From the NCBI GenBank assembly GCA_026014685.1, contig JAOZHW010000007.1:124001-188000 (forward strand): a DNA stretch of 64,000 bases. The letters run 5' to 3'. The number at the start of each line of letters is the position of its first letter. The first letter of the stretch is position 1. The DNA is from Candidatus Bathyarchaeota archaeon (GTDB lineage: Archaea > Thermoproteota > Bathyarchaeia > Bathyarchaeales > Bathycorpusculaceae). This document shows, piece after piece, positions 1 to 8,118 of this stretch. The position numbers and the translations under genes are program-made. The notes under the pieces are model-generated. The model was not told where the DNA came from. It saw only the letters and a program-made list of their open reading frames with translations, and searched no databases.

Positions 1-22
1 TTGTGGATGCTGTTGAGGACAT
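1..22 (-). CDS. Start of the gene downstream of SMC (partial)
   Basis: An ATG on the minus strand at 22-20 overlaps the TAA stop of the SMC gene (TAATG arrangement), and the frame stays open to the window edge, giving only MSSTAST. Such an overlap usually means translational coupling. In many archaea and bacteria the partner next to smc is scpA, the kleisin subunit, so this is a reasonable guess from position alone; seven residues are too few to recognise a family. Confidence 0.35.
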
Positions 23-3000
23 TAGGCTGCTGGCGCCTCCGGTGGGAACTTGGCTGTCACCACGTTTGATATACCGTTGCGTTCGTAAACGCCGTACACT
101 TTTTGTGCCTTGTTAACCATCTCTGGGCGGAGGCTGATGACTATAAACTGGGTTTTTCCTGCCTCTTCAAGGAGAGTTTCGGCGAGTTTTGTGGTGTGGA
201 AAGCGTCTAAGTGGGCATCGACCTCGTCGAGGATGTAGAATGATGCTGGCGAAAACTCTTTGAGCGAGAAAATGAAGGCAACCGCTGAGATGGAGCGTTC
301 CCCGCCGCTGGCTCCACTGACGACGATGCTGGGTTTGTTGGGGAACTGGACGATCATGTCGATGCCGCCTGTGAAGGGTTCATCGGGGTTCTCCAGTTTC
401 AAGGTGGCGCTTCCGCCGCCTGTCATCTTTGCAAAGTAAACTGTTAAACTCGCGTTTATCTTGTCAAACGCTGTCATGAACACTTTGCGCTTCTTTGCCT
501 CGATTTCATCCATAAACGCGACGATGGCCTGTTTTTCGCGTTCTAACTCGTTGAGGCGCACGGAGAGTTCACGGTAGCGGCTGATTTGGTCTGCATAGTG
601 CTGTGCAGCCAGCTGGTTAACTGCGCCTATGCGGTCCATTTCGAACTGCATCATGCGGATGCTGGTTTCCGCGTCTTGCACCTGCTGCGGGTTGGTTTCA
701 AGCGGCTGTTCGTAGCCGTACTGTTTGAGTTGAGAAAGGAGCTGTTGAAGCCGAAGCTGAGCAGTTTCCATGCTGACCTGCAACTGGTTCTGAAGTTTAT
801 CTGCCTGTTCATACTCGGCGTCCAGTAGCCGTAATTCAGCATCAATGGCATCAATTTGGGAGGTGAACTTTTTGGATTCTTCCCTTGCCGAAAGCACAGC
901 GTTGGAGAGTTCCACGCGGCGTTTCTCAAGTTCTTCAGCTTCCTTCTTTATAGCGTCCCGCTCGGCAATGGCGTCGGCAACTTCCTTCTGAAGTTTAACT
1001 TGCTGCTGGTCAAGTTTTGAAAGCTGAATCTTAGCGTTCTGGTAGCCCACACGTAGAACGTGGTCAAACTGTGACTGAAAAGTGTTGATTTCTGTTTGCA
1101 GGGAGCCGAGCCGTTGGCGCAGAGTGTTGGCTTCTTCGCCGAATTTTTCACGTTGTACCTCAAGTTCCTGAATGTGGGCAACGTTTGTTTTTAGGCGAAG
1201 CGCGGCGATTTCTGTATGGATTTTTTTAAGGTTAGCATGTATGTTGTTTCGTTCGTTGCGGTAAACGGTCATACGCCCACGGAAAGCTGCGGCTTCCCGT
1301 TCAAGTTTACCTGAGTATTTGTCTACATGACGAATGTTTAGTTGTGTACGTTTTACAGCTCGACGTACACGGATGATTTCTCTTTCTAAAGTCGCTATGC
1401 CTTCAGAGAGGCGGGTCATGTCTATTTTGTACTGGTCAAGTTCTTCTTCGATGCCGGCAATGTCTGTACTACGTTGAGCAAGATGAGTTTGGAGAGCTTT
1501 TACGGCTTCGTCGAGACTTTTTAGAGCGTTTTCACTTGGGATAATCGTGGAAAAATCTATTGGAGCACGGTAGTAACCACTTTCAAAGGCGCCAGGCTCA
1601 TAGACGTCGCCGTTGACGGTAACAGCGCGGTAGCCCTCATTCGACAACGCGAAGCCCACTTTGTCATTAGAGACAACAATGGTGTCGCCAAAAACATAGT
1701 TCACAGCTAACTCAAAGCTCGATTCATACTTCATGAAGCTACTAAGCGGCCCCAAAACACCTTCACGTTTAGGCACAGGCTTATTTTTTATGGTAATTGC
1801 ACCCTGAAGCGGAATGAGTTTAATTCGTCCCAACTTCATACGCCTAAGTGTCTCGGTACAGGTGAAAGCTACGTCGATGTCTTTAACAACCAACGCGTCA
1901 AGCCAACCAGTCGCAGCGGCGTCAATAGCTTTCTTGAAGCTTTTGTCGATTTTGACGAGGTTACGGAGACGACCATGTATACCGTTTATGGCGCCGACGT
2001 TGCCCATTTCTTCGATGCCGCGAAGGGCTTTTTCTTCAGCCGCTATGGTTGCGGCTAAGTCGCGTTGGGTGGCGAATTCTACTACGGCGTCTTTGGCTGA
2101 GCTGGCGATTTTTTCGGCTTCCAAAATCTCCTTCTCAACAGTTTCTTTCTGGAGTTTCTTTTTCTCGATCAGGTTTTCAAGGTTTTTGAGTTGCGCCTTC
2201 TGGTCCCGCTGCACCTGCTCCAGTTCGCCCAGGGATTTCTCGATTTCAGCTTGGCTTGCGATAAATTTCTCTTTGCGCACGGTTAAGTTTTTGATTCTGC
2301 CCACGCACAGCCGCAATGCGGCTTTATCCTGCTTGTACTCAGAACGCAGGAACGCCAAACGTTTGACGTATCCTTCGATTTGGCCGTTCAGTTGACTGAT
2401 CTGCTGGTTGTTACCGTCCAAGTTCTCCCAGAGTTGCGCGGTTTCTTTGGCGAGGGCTTCATGCTGCGCCTGCTTCTCAGCCAATTGAGCGGTAAGTTTT
2501 TCGTATTCGCTGCGTAGCTGTCGGATTTTGAGGCGGTTTTCTCGGATTTCTTTTTGGAGGTTTTCGTGTTGGGCTACGTTGTTTTCTTTGACGCGTTTGA
2601 AGCTGTCCAGTGTAGCTTGCCCAGAATTTATCTTGGAGTTTAACTCCGTTAGTCGAGATTTTAATTCTCCGATTTTAATCTGAGTTTTCAGGACCTCAGA
2701 GCCGCCTTGCTCTAATCCTTCGCCGCTGAGTTTACGCCAGTCACCTTCAATCTCGTGGCGTTTGCTACGGCGGAGGTCACGTTGCTCTCTGAGTTTATCA
2801 ACGCGTTCTTTGACTTTTTGTGCCTGGGCTTGGTTTTCACTGATTTTTTGATTCTGTTGATGGACTTCGCTTGAGAGTTTAATTGCTTGGAACTTTCGGG
2901 TCTCAGCTTGAATAAAGTTATAACGCTGAAGTTGATTGCGTTCCCGCTCTAAGTCGTCGAGGCGTTTTTGTACTTCGTCGATTCTGCCCATGGCGGTGCG

Positions 3001-3576
3001 GATGGATATGTCTGCGGCGCGCAGTTTCTCTTCCGCTTCGGTTTTCTCAGAGTCGTACTGTGCTATGCCGATGAGGTCTTCGATGATTTTGCGTCGTTCC
3101 TGCGAAGTTAAGTCAGTTAAACGGGTAATTGTGCCTTGGGGGATGATGTTGTTACTCATACTGCTGATGGCTGCCATAGAGAGGGTTTCGGTTATGTGGG
3201 TGCGGCTCATGCGTCGCCCGTTTAAGCGGTAAACGCTTTGTCCGTTACGGTAGACTTCCCTTGAAATCGTCACCGTATTGGTATCTACAGGCATTAAACC
3301 GTCAGAGTTGTCGAATTGGACGACCACTTTTGCCATCTTCGCTTTTTCTAAACCGCCCTTCTCGGAGCCGTGGAAAATTAGTTTCGCCGAGTTCTCTGCC
3401 CTGAGGCGTCTGGTGCTAAGTTCTCCAAGCGAGAAAAGCAGGGCGTCCATGATGTTGGTTTTGCCGCTTCCGTTTGGTCCCGTGATGGCTGTGAAACCCT
3501 TGTCTAGGTTTACCTTTACGGTTTGTGGTCCAAAAGACTTAAAGCCCTTTAACTCGATTTTTTTAATGTACGGCAC
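22..3576 (-). CDS. smc: Chromosome segregation protein SMC
   Basis: SMC ATPase of about 1184 residues, the normal full length, that forms a ring-shaped dimer compacting and segregating the chromosome. The N-terminal ABC half has a Walker A GPNGSGKT at residues 33-40. Long heptad-rich coiled-coil arms (about 165-510 and 690-1030) flank a hinge near 515-680. The C-terminal half carries the ABC signature SGGERS near 1090 and Walker B FYILDEVD near 1113-1120. The start is GTG. A TATA-like CTTTTATACG lies upstream near 3640 on the minus strand. The next gene overlaps its stop codon, consistent with an smc-scp operon. The family is certain; no anomaly is seen. Confidence 0.97.
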   Translation of the reverse strand: MPYIKKIELKGFKSFGPQTVKVNLDKGFTAITGPNGSGKTNIMDALLFSLGELSTRRLRAENSAKLIFHGSEKGGLEKAKMAKVVVQFDNSDGLMPVDTNTVTISREVYRNGQSVYRLNGRRMSRTHITETLSMAAISSMSNNIIPQGTITRLTDLTSQERRKIIEDLIGIAQYDSEKTEAEEKLRAADISIRTAMGRIDEVQKRLDDLERERNQLQRYNFIQAETRKFQAIKLSSEVHQQNQKISENQAQAQKVKERVDKLREQRDLRRSKRHEIEGDWRKLSGEGLEQGGSEVLKTQIKIGELKSRLTELNSKINSGQATLDSFKRVKENNVAQHENLQKEIRENRLKIRQLRSEYEKLTAQLAEKQAQHEALAKETAQLWENLDGNNQQISQLNGQIEGYVKRLAFLRSEYKQDKAALRLCVGRIKNLTVRKEKFIASQAEIEKSLGELEQVQRDQKAQLKNLENLIEKKKLQKETVEKEILEAEKIASSAKDAVVEFATQRDLAATIAAEEKALRGIEEMGNVGAINGIHGRLRNLVKIDKSFKKAIDAAATGWLDALVVKDIDVAFTCTETLRRMKLGRIKLIPLQGAITIKNKPVPKREGVLGPLSSFMKYESSFELAVNYVFGDTIVVSNDKVGFALSNEGYRAVTVNGDVYEPGAFESGYYRAPIDFSTIIPSENALKSLDEAVKALQTHLAQRSTDIAGIEEELDQYKIDMTRLSEGIATLEREIIRVRRAVKRTQLNIRHVDKYSGKLEREAAAFRGRMTVYRNERNNIHANLKKIHTEIAALRLKTNVAHIQELEVQREKFGEEANTLRQRLGSLQTEINTFQSQFDHVLRVGYQNAKIQLSKLDQQQVKLQKEVADAIAERDAIKKEAEELEKRRVELSNAVLSAREESKKFTSQIDAIDAELRLLDAEYEQADKLQNQLQVSMETAQLRLQQLLSQLKQYGYEQPLETNPQQVQDAETSIRMMQFEMDRIGAVNQLAAQHYADQISRYRELSVRLNELEREKQAIVAFMDEIEAKKRKVFMTAFDKINASLTVYFAKMTGGGSATLKLENPDEPFTGGIDMIVQFPNKPSIVVSGASGGERSISAVAFIFSLKEFSPASFYILDEVDAHLDAFHTTKLAETLLEEAGKTQFIVISLRPEMVNKAQKVYGVYERNGISNVVTAKFPPEAPAA

Positions 3577-3728
3577 TTAGTCTTTTACCCCTCTCGCGGA
3601 AGCACACACTCTTCTTTTGAACATCCATCAACAACATACGTATAAAAGCTTTAAGATTTGCCCTTTAAAAGTGGTAGAGGGTTTGCTGGGGTTTCTGGGT
3701 CATAATTCTTCTTAAGGAGAAAAGAAAA

Positions 3729-3932
3729 ATGAAAAACCACGATCGCAACATCGTAAGGTTAAACCAGAAACCCTCTCAGCCCCAGCTTCTAAAGCCAGAT
3801 TCAAACAAAGAAAAGGAGGGAAAGTTGATTTTTTCATCTACTTCACCGTTTATGGTCGTTTCTTTAGAACCAGCAAGGTCAACAAGATGCTTACTACGAC
3901 TAAGACGAAGAGGCCTGCGATTGCTGGAATGA
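3729..3932 (+). other. Small ORF with a strong ribosome binding site, doubtful
   Basis: An ATG at 3729 is preceded by AAGGAGAAAAGAAAA, nearly the same initiation region as those of the giant beta-propeller genes in this window. The ORF that follows (67 codons) starts MKNHDRNIVRLNQKPSQ, has no signal peptide and no recognisable domain, and its last third runs antisense into the 3' end of the propeller gene on the other strand. A TATA-like GTATAAAAG lies near 3639. It may be a tiny real gene, or the surviving start of a lost paralogue. Coding status is uncertain. Confidence 0.25.
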
Positions 3933-6507
3933 AGTACAGGTCAGCTGCTGATGGTGGCTGGGTTGGTTGTGGTGTGGCGGTTGCTGGTGCTTGGTCAACT
4001 GCGAAGGAAGTCATTGCACTTGAGGGGTAGTATGCGTTGCTACCGGCAAATGAAGCGTATACTAGATACTGACCGGGTATGTCGGGTTGGTAGTTGTAGG
4101 TGAAGAATCCGTCGACGGTGGTTGTGGTGCCTATGACTCTGTAGTTGCCGTTTGCGTCAACCACACTTAGGGTTACTTCAACGCCTGTTGTGGTTGTTGG
4201 TTTGTTCTGCTGCATGTAGACGTATTCCATCCACTGCTTCATGCTTGCGTCAGAGACACATGGGACGCCGTTGGGGAAGCGTGCTGCTTGTTCATCTTGG
4301 GTTGTGCCTGCGGCGATGTCAGTGACTGAGCCACGGATGACTAAACTTTGACCTTGGGTTATGGCTGCTGTTGGTGCTTCAACGGTTAGTTTGCTTGCAC
4401 CTTTACCGAGTGTGTAGATCTGCATGTCGTAGATGTTTAGGTACGTGAAGTAGCCGTCTGCTACGAGGTCAGTTTGGCCAACGTACATACCTGAGCCCAT
4501 ACCGGTTAGCGTCCAGATTTCTTCGCCAGTGGTAGCGTTTAAGCATCGGTATTGTGAGCCTTTGTAGAGTGGTTGGTCGGGTGAGTGCTCGGTTGTTGCT
4601 ACGTAGACTTTGCCGTCTGCGATAACGTTTACGAACGTTGGGTAGTGACCGTAGACTGTGTCTTGACCTGAGTTGGTGCTGTTGCCTTCGCCGCCGTTGC
4701 CGTAAGTCCATTTTAAGTTGCCGGTTTTCATGTCATAGCAGTAGACTATGCCATCGTAGCCTGAACAGTAGAGATTGTCATAAGCCCAGAGGTTAACTCT
4801 TCTTAGGGTATCCCATTCAACTACGAGGGCATTTGAAGTCCAAAGGTTGTTTCCATTGACAAGACTATAGCCGTTGAGTTCCAAGGTTTCCTTGTCTTCT
4901 GTAACGAAAACGTCTAAGTCTGCGTTTAGAGCGATGATTGTTCTGGTGACGTTTTTGCCTGTTGCAGCGTAGGATTTACTCATTAAGATGTGGCCAACAT
5001 TGTCAGGGTTTATGCTTACTACAGTTACGTTCATGCCTGTTTCTTGAGCTCTTGGACCAACACCCATACTGCCTTGTGTGAGCATTAGTTTGTTGCCGAC
5101 AGCGATGTCGCGGTAGATGCTCCAGCCTGTTCCAGTTAGCGATGAGAGGGATACGTTCCAGTCGTAGCAACTTGCCAGACTTGCATTGGAAGTGCCAGTG
5201 TACCAAACTGCATTGGCTGTCGTTGGTTGACCGCCGCCTTCGTTGGCAGGAATGAGAATCTTAGAGGAGTTCCATTGTGCCAGATACCAGTTGGGGTTTG
5301 ATGTGGTGCCGTAGTTTGTTAGAGTGTAAATTAGGTACTCGCCTCGTGGACCAGCTGCAATTGTGCCTGAAGGTACGTTGGTGATAGTCATTTGTGTAAG
5401 GACACCGTTTGAGGCATCGTATGCTTTCCATGTGGTTCCTTGACCGCTGTAGGATGTTGTAGACGCGATTAGTATGCCGTTGGGAAGAACACCGTGTTGG
5501 TTGCCGTTGGGTGATTCATAACTGTAGAGGTAACCGAAGGATGGGACAAGAGATACGCCTGTTGCGGATGCGTTGATGCGCCATAATTCTTGGCCTGTTT
5601 GTAGTTTTACTGCAACGTAGTCGCCGCCAGTGCCTGAGTTACCGTATGGTTCTTGATAGTATAGGATTCCCTGCATAACGATAGGGTTTGAGAATCGGGT
5701 GTTGTAAGAGCTGCCTGTGTAGAAGCCTTCACCATAGTTTGTAGTTGATGATCCGCCAACTACTCCACCTTGTTGGATGGGCTTAGTCCACATGATATGT
5801 TGAGTTTCTGGTGCTGAACCGTCTTTTTGGTATCTGCCGTATCCTGCACCGCCAGTGGCTGTAGCGCCTGAGCGGATGTAGGGGCCGTTTAGCCAGTTAG
5901 AGGAAATTACGTACCAGTTACTGTTTTGGCCGTTTATAGGTCGCGTCCAGTATTCAGTTGGAAGAGCAGCGGGGCTGGTTACGTCGCGAATTGGGTCTTC
6001 CTGTACGGTAAAGGTTGTTACTGCCTGAGCGGGAAGGAATGTGTCGTTCTCGAAAAGTGCGTTTGCTGCTGATAGCCCTGGAGTGTTAGAGGTGTTCCAA
6101 GTGTATACTTGTCCACCATACTTGAATGTCACTGTATAGTTTCCTACTTTACTTGGTGTGTATGAGTAGGCTTGGACGTTTGTTGTGTCTTGAACAACAT
6201 CCCAGTGCTGAGTTGTGTTTGAACCGTCTGGATCAGTTATGATCACGGTATAGTCGTGCCTGCGGATGTCGTTTGCTGCGGCTGAACCTGCTAGAGGTGT
6301 GTCAACCCACATGTAGACATACATTTTCTGCCCAACACCGATTGGGTTTGGGGCAGCAGTTACGTAGGCAAATGAAGTGATTTGCCATGCGGGAGTGTGT
6401 GCACTTGCGGTTGACAGTGCAGTCATTGGGATAGCTATGGATAGCGCAAGAACTATTGCGAATATTGAAAGTGTTTGCTTGCTAATTCTGTTTTTTGTTA
6501 AATTCAC
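3850..6507 (-). CDS. Secreted, membrane-anchored PQQ-like beta-propeller protein (paralogue 1)
   Basis: An 885-residue surface protein. It has an N-terminal signal peptide (hydrophobic about 13-36, ending ASA), an Ig-like domain (about 40-165, starting with the shared YVTAAPNPIGVGQ stretch), and a long central region of tryptophan-rich repeats such as LQTGQELWRINA and MKTGNLKWTYGN, typical of PQQ-like/quinoprotein beta-propellers. A second Ig-like or CarboxypepD_reg-like domain follows (about 740-840, GNYRVIGTTTTVDGFFTYNYQPDIPGQY), then a Thr/Pro linker, one transmembrane helix (about 857-880) and a KKRP cytoplasmic tail. The start is GTG with AGGAGA upstream. Two close paralogues lie at 18 and 21 kb. 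Function is unknown: a cell-surface or S-layer-associated role is inferred from topology, and PQQ binding is not shown. Confidence 0.85.
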   Translation of the reverse strand: MNLTKNRISKQTLSIFAIVLALSIAIPMTALSTASAHTPAWQITSFAYVTAAPNPIGVGQKMYVYMWVDTPLAGSAAANDIRRHDYTVIITDPDGSNTTQHWDVVQDTTNVQAYSYTPSKVGNYTVTFKYGGQVYTWNTSNTPGLSAANALFENDTFLPAQAVTTFTVQEDPIRDVTSPAALPTEYWTRPINGQNSNWYVISSNWLNGPYIRSGATATGGAGYGRYQKDGSAPETQHIMWTKPIQQGGVVGGSSTTNYGEGFYTGSSYNTRFSNPIVMQGILYYQEPYGNSGTGGDYVAVKLQTGQELWRINASATGVSLVPSFGYLYSYESPNGNQHGVLPNGILIASTTSYSGQGTTWKAYDASNGVLTQMTITNVPSGTIAAGPRGEYLIYTLTNYGTTSNPNWYLAQWNSSKILIPANEGGGQPTTANAVWYTGTSNASLASCYDWNVSLSSLTGTGWSIYRDIAVGNKLMLTQGSMGVGPRAQETGMNVTVVSINPDNVGHILMSKSYAATGKNVTRTIIALNADLDVFVTEDKETLELNGYSLVNGNNLWTSNALVVEWDTLRRVNLWAYDNLYCSGYDGIVYCYDMKTGNLKWTYGNGGEGNSTNSGQDTVYGHYPTFVNVIADGKVYVATTEHSPDQPLYKGSQYRCLNATTGEEIWTLTGMGSGMYVGQTDLVADGYFTYLNIYDMQIYTLGKGASKLTVEAPTAAITQGQSLVIRGSVTDIAAGTTQDEQAARFPNGVPCVSDASMKQWMEYVYMQQNKPTTTTGVEVTLSVVDANGNYRVIGTTTTVDGFFTYNYQPDIPGQYLVYASFAGSNAYYPSSAMTSFAVDQAPATATPQPTQPPSAADLYFIPAIAGLFVLVVVSILLTLLVLKKRP

Positions 6508-6567
6508 TTTTTATCTTTCTCCTGAATTTGTAGGTATAAAAACTATAGTAACGGCTAATAAGACTCG

Positions 6568-6595
6568 CTCACGTATAGTACTAACGTATCGTGAG
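6568..6595. promoter_or_regulatory. Imperfect inverted repeat upstream of propeller gene 1
   Basis: CTCACG at 6568-6573 and CGTGAG at 6590-6595 form an inverted repeat around an AT-rich core containing TAGTACTA. It sits about 60 bp upstream of the GTG start of the beta-propeller gene and upstream of a TATA-like TTTTTATACC near 6530, a position suitable for an activator site. This is inferred from symmetry and position only. Confidence 0.3.
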
Positions 6596-6687
6596 TAAAA
6601 GAGGCTAAAATAACAAAAAACACGTAATTTAAGGCGCTTTTTTTAGAAAAAGTAAGTCGTCAACTGATGCGTCAAACGTTAAATTTT

Positions 6688-7464
6688 TTAGTTTTTTCTG
6701 CGTCTGCTCAGCAAGATTCCAACCGCAAAACAAACCAATAAAACAGCTATCACCGAAACCATCAGAGAAGGCGCGAAAATAGTTGGCTGCTGCCCGACCG
6801 ATTGATATGTGGGTTCAGGGTAAGCTGCAACGCTGTTTAAAGGCGTCGGGCTCGGACTTGTAGCAGGTGGACTTGCACCTGTGTTTGAGGGGGTTGCAGA
6901 CGTGTGTGAGGAAGGTGATGAAACAGAAGCAGGAGTTGGAGTAGGTGCAGGATTGGTATTTAAGTCACTGACTGTGTTCCTTAACATACCGCCACCTACA
7001 GAAATCAAGGCAGGATTAGGAACCACAGCGTCACTCACAGAAAGGTATACTATATGAGAAATCCATGCGGCTCCATTGTAGTCAGGCAGAATAAGCCGAA
7101 GCTCTTCGGGTAGCGGTTGACCATTTATTTCGTACGCGATTAAGGTTTGAGGTGCCTTGGCCAATTGTATGGGTATGGTGACGGTGTATCCGTCTGAGGC
7201 GACGAATTGAACAGAGTTGGCCTCGCTGTCAGCATGGAGGTAGTTTAGTAGATAGCTGAGTTGTACGCCGCTCCAATCTGCACCGGTTAATAGGAAGCCG
7301 TCGCAGTAGAGTTCAGCATATACGGTTATTTTGGGCATGTCTACGAGGCTTTGATACGTGATTTTATAGTTCGTTGTTGGAATTTGAGCGTGGACGCCGT
7401 TTTCAGCTATTGTTAAGGCTATTGTTGCGAGGAAAATGATGGTTATTCTTTGTTTTTTGTTCAT
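6688..7464 (-). CDS. Secreted membrane-anchored protein with a molybdopterin-binding (sulfite oxidase-like) fold
   Basis: A 258-residue protein with a signal peptide (about 1-26), a domain at about 33-160, a Ser/Thr/Pro-rich linker (about 165-225) and a C-terminal transmembrane helix (about 230-252) ending RRRKN. The domain reads LYCDGFLLTGADWSGVQLSYLL ... FVASDGYTVTIPI ... IAYEINGQPLPEELRLILPDYNGAAWI, the pattern of the oxidoreductase molybdopterin-binding domain (SUOX/MsrP superfamily). Cys54 sits where the family's cofactor-ligating cysteine is expected. The domain is short and stands alone, so it may bind a ligand without being an enzyme. A palindromic operator-like site lies just upstream. 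Confidence 0.7.
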   Translation of the reverse strand: MNKKQRITIIFLATIALTIAENGVHAQIPTTNYKITYQSLVDMPKITVYAELYCDGFLLTGADWSGVQLSYLLNYLHADSEANSVQFVASDGYTVTIPIQLAKAPQTLIAYEINGQPLPEELRLILPDYNGAAWISHIVYLSVSDAVVPNPALISVGGGMLRNTVSDLNTNPAPTPTPASVSSPSSHTSATPSNTGASPPATSPSPTPLNSVAAYPEPTYQSVGQQPTIFAPSLMVSVIAVLLVCFAVGILLSRRRKN

Positions 7465-7482
7465 TGGTCCGTAGCCATCATT

Positions 7483-7502
7483 AATATGACACGCGTCATA
7501 TT
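7483..7502. promoter_or_regulatory. Perfect palindromic operator candidate
   Basis: AATATGAC (7483-7490) and GTCATATT (7495-7502) are perfect inverted arms around ACGC. The site lies immediately downstream of a minus-strand TATA-like TTTAAAAATA (about 7500-7509) and about 20 bp upstream of the start of the molybdopterin-fold gene. That is where an archaeal repressor would block transcription initiation. The regulator is unknown. Confidence 0.5.
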
Positions 7503-7695
7503 TTTAAAGTTTCCCAAAACAAAACAGAAAAACACACCCAACAAAAAACAGCAAAAACCCAAAAAACACACTTCACCTCAACTACAGTGGTAGTCTGAAT
7601 TCTGGATTCATAAGCCTTTTACTTCATTTTTCACCCTTTACCAATATAATCCATACACCGCGGTTTGGTAGCAGAGCAAGGGCACCACCGACGAG

Positions 7696-8118
7696 ATGAA
7701 CCGCTTGGCAAAAACGAAAACCGAAAAGAAATTCGCAGCATTACTGCTAGAAGCCCTAGATGAAGCATTCTTAGCTCTAGGTCAAACCACCAGGTTTTCG
7801 ATTTACTTCAGCCTAGAAACCAAATTTGCACTCCCAAAACAAGACATCCCCGACCGAATCGAAGACTTCGCCAACGCCTTACGAAAAATCTTCGGTAACG
7901 CCGCCGCCCCACTTGAGATTTTAATCATGAAAAGCCTAAACGAAAAAATCAAATGCAACTGCAAATGGGTGGGACCAAAGTGGTTAGTTCCCGATTTAAC
8001 GCTTGAAAAATACTTAAAGTTAGCTCAGTTAAGCCTTGAAAATTCAGGTAGAAAAAATGAAGTAACAGACTTTGAGGTTATGCTAAATGAAGGAGAAACA
8101 CCTGAACAGGAAACTTGA
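7696..8118 (+). CDS. Small signalling protein resembling the NitrOD5 output domain
   Basis: A 140-residue soluble protein. The core (about 20-85) contains ALGQTTRFSIYFSLETKFALPKQDIPDRIEDFANALRKIFG followed by EILIMKSLNEKI, which I recognise as resembling the NitrOD5 'output domain' found in archaeal signalling proteins; the match is from memory. The distal part has no recognised domain. It is the first gene of the signalling operon: its end overlaps the start of the PAS histidine kinase by 32 bp, so the two are probably translated together. No DNA-binding motif is visible. Confidence 0.6.
   Translation: MNRLAKTKTEKKFAALLLEALDEAFLALGQTTRFSIYFSLETKFALPKQDIPDRIEDFANALRKIFGNAAAPLEILIMKSLNEKIKCNCKWVGPKWLVPDLTLEKYLKLAQLSLENSGRKNEVTDFEVMLNEGETPEQET

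Noticed and set aside
1814-2395. 193-codon ORF antisense to SMC
   Set aside because: Low-complexity Ser/Leu/Arg composition typical of the reverse strand of coiled-coil coding sequence; no initiation signal.
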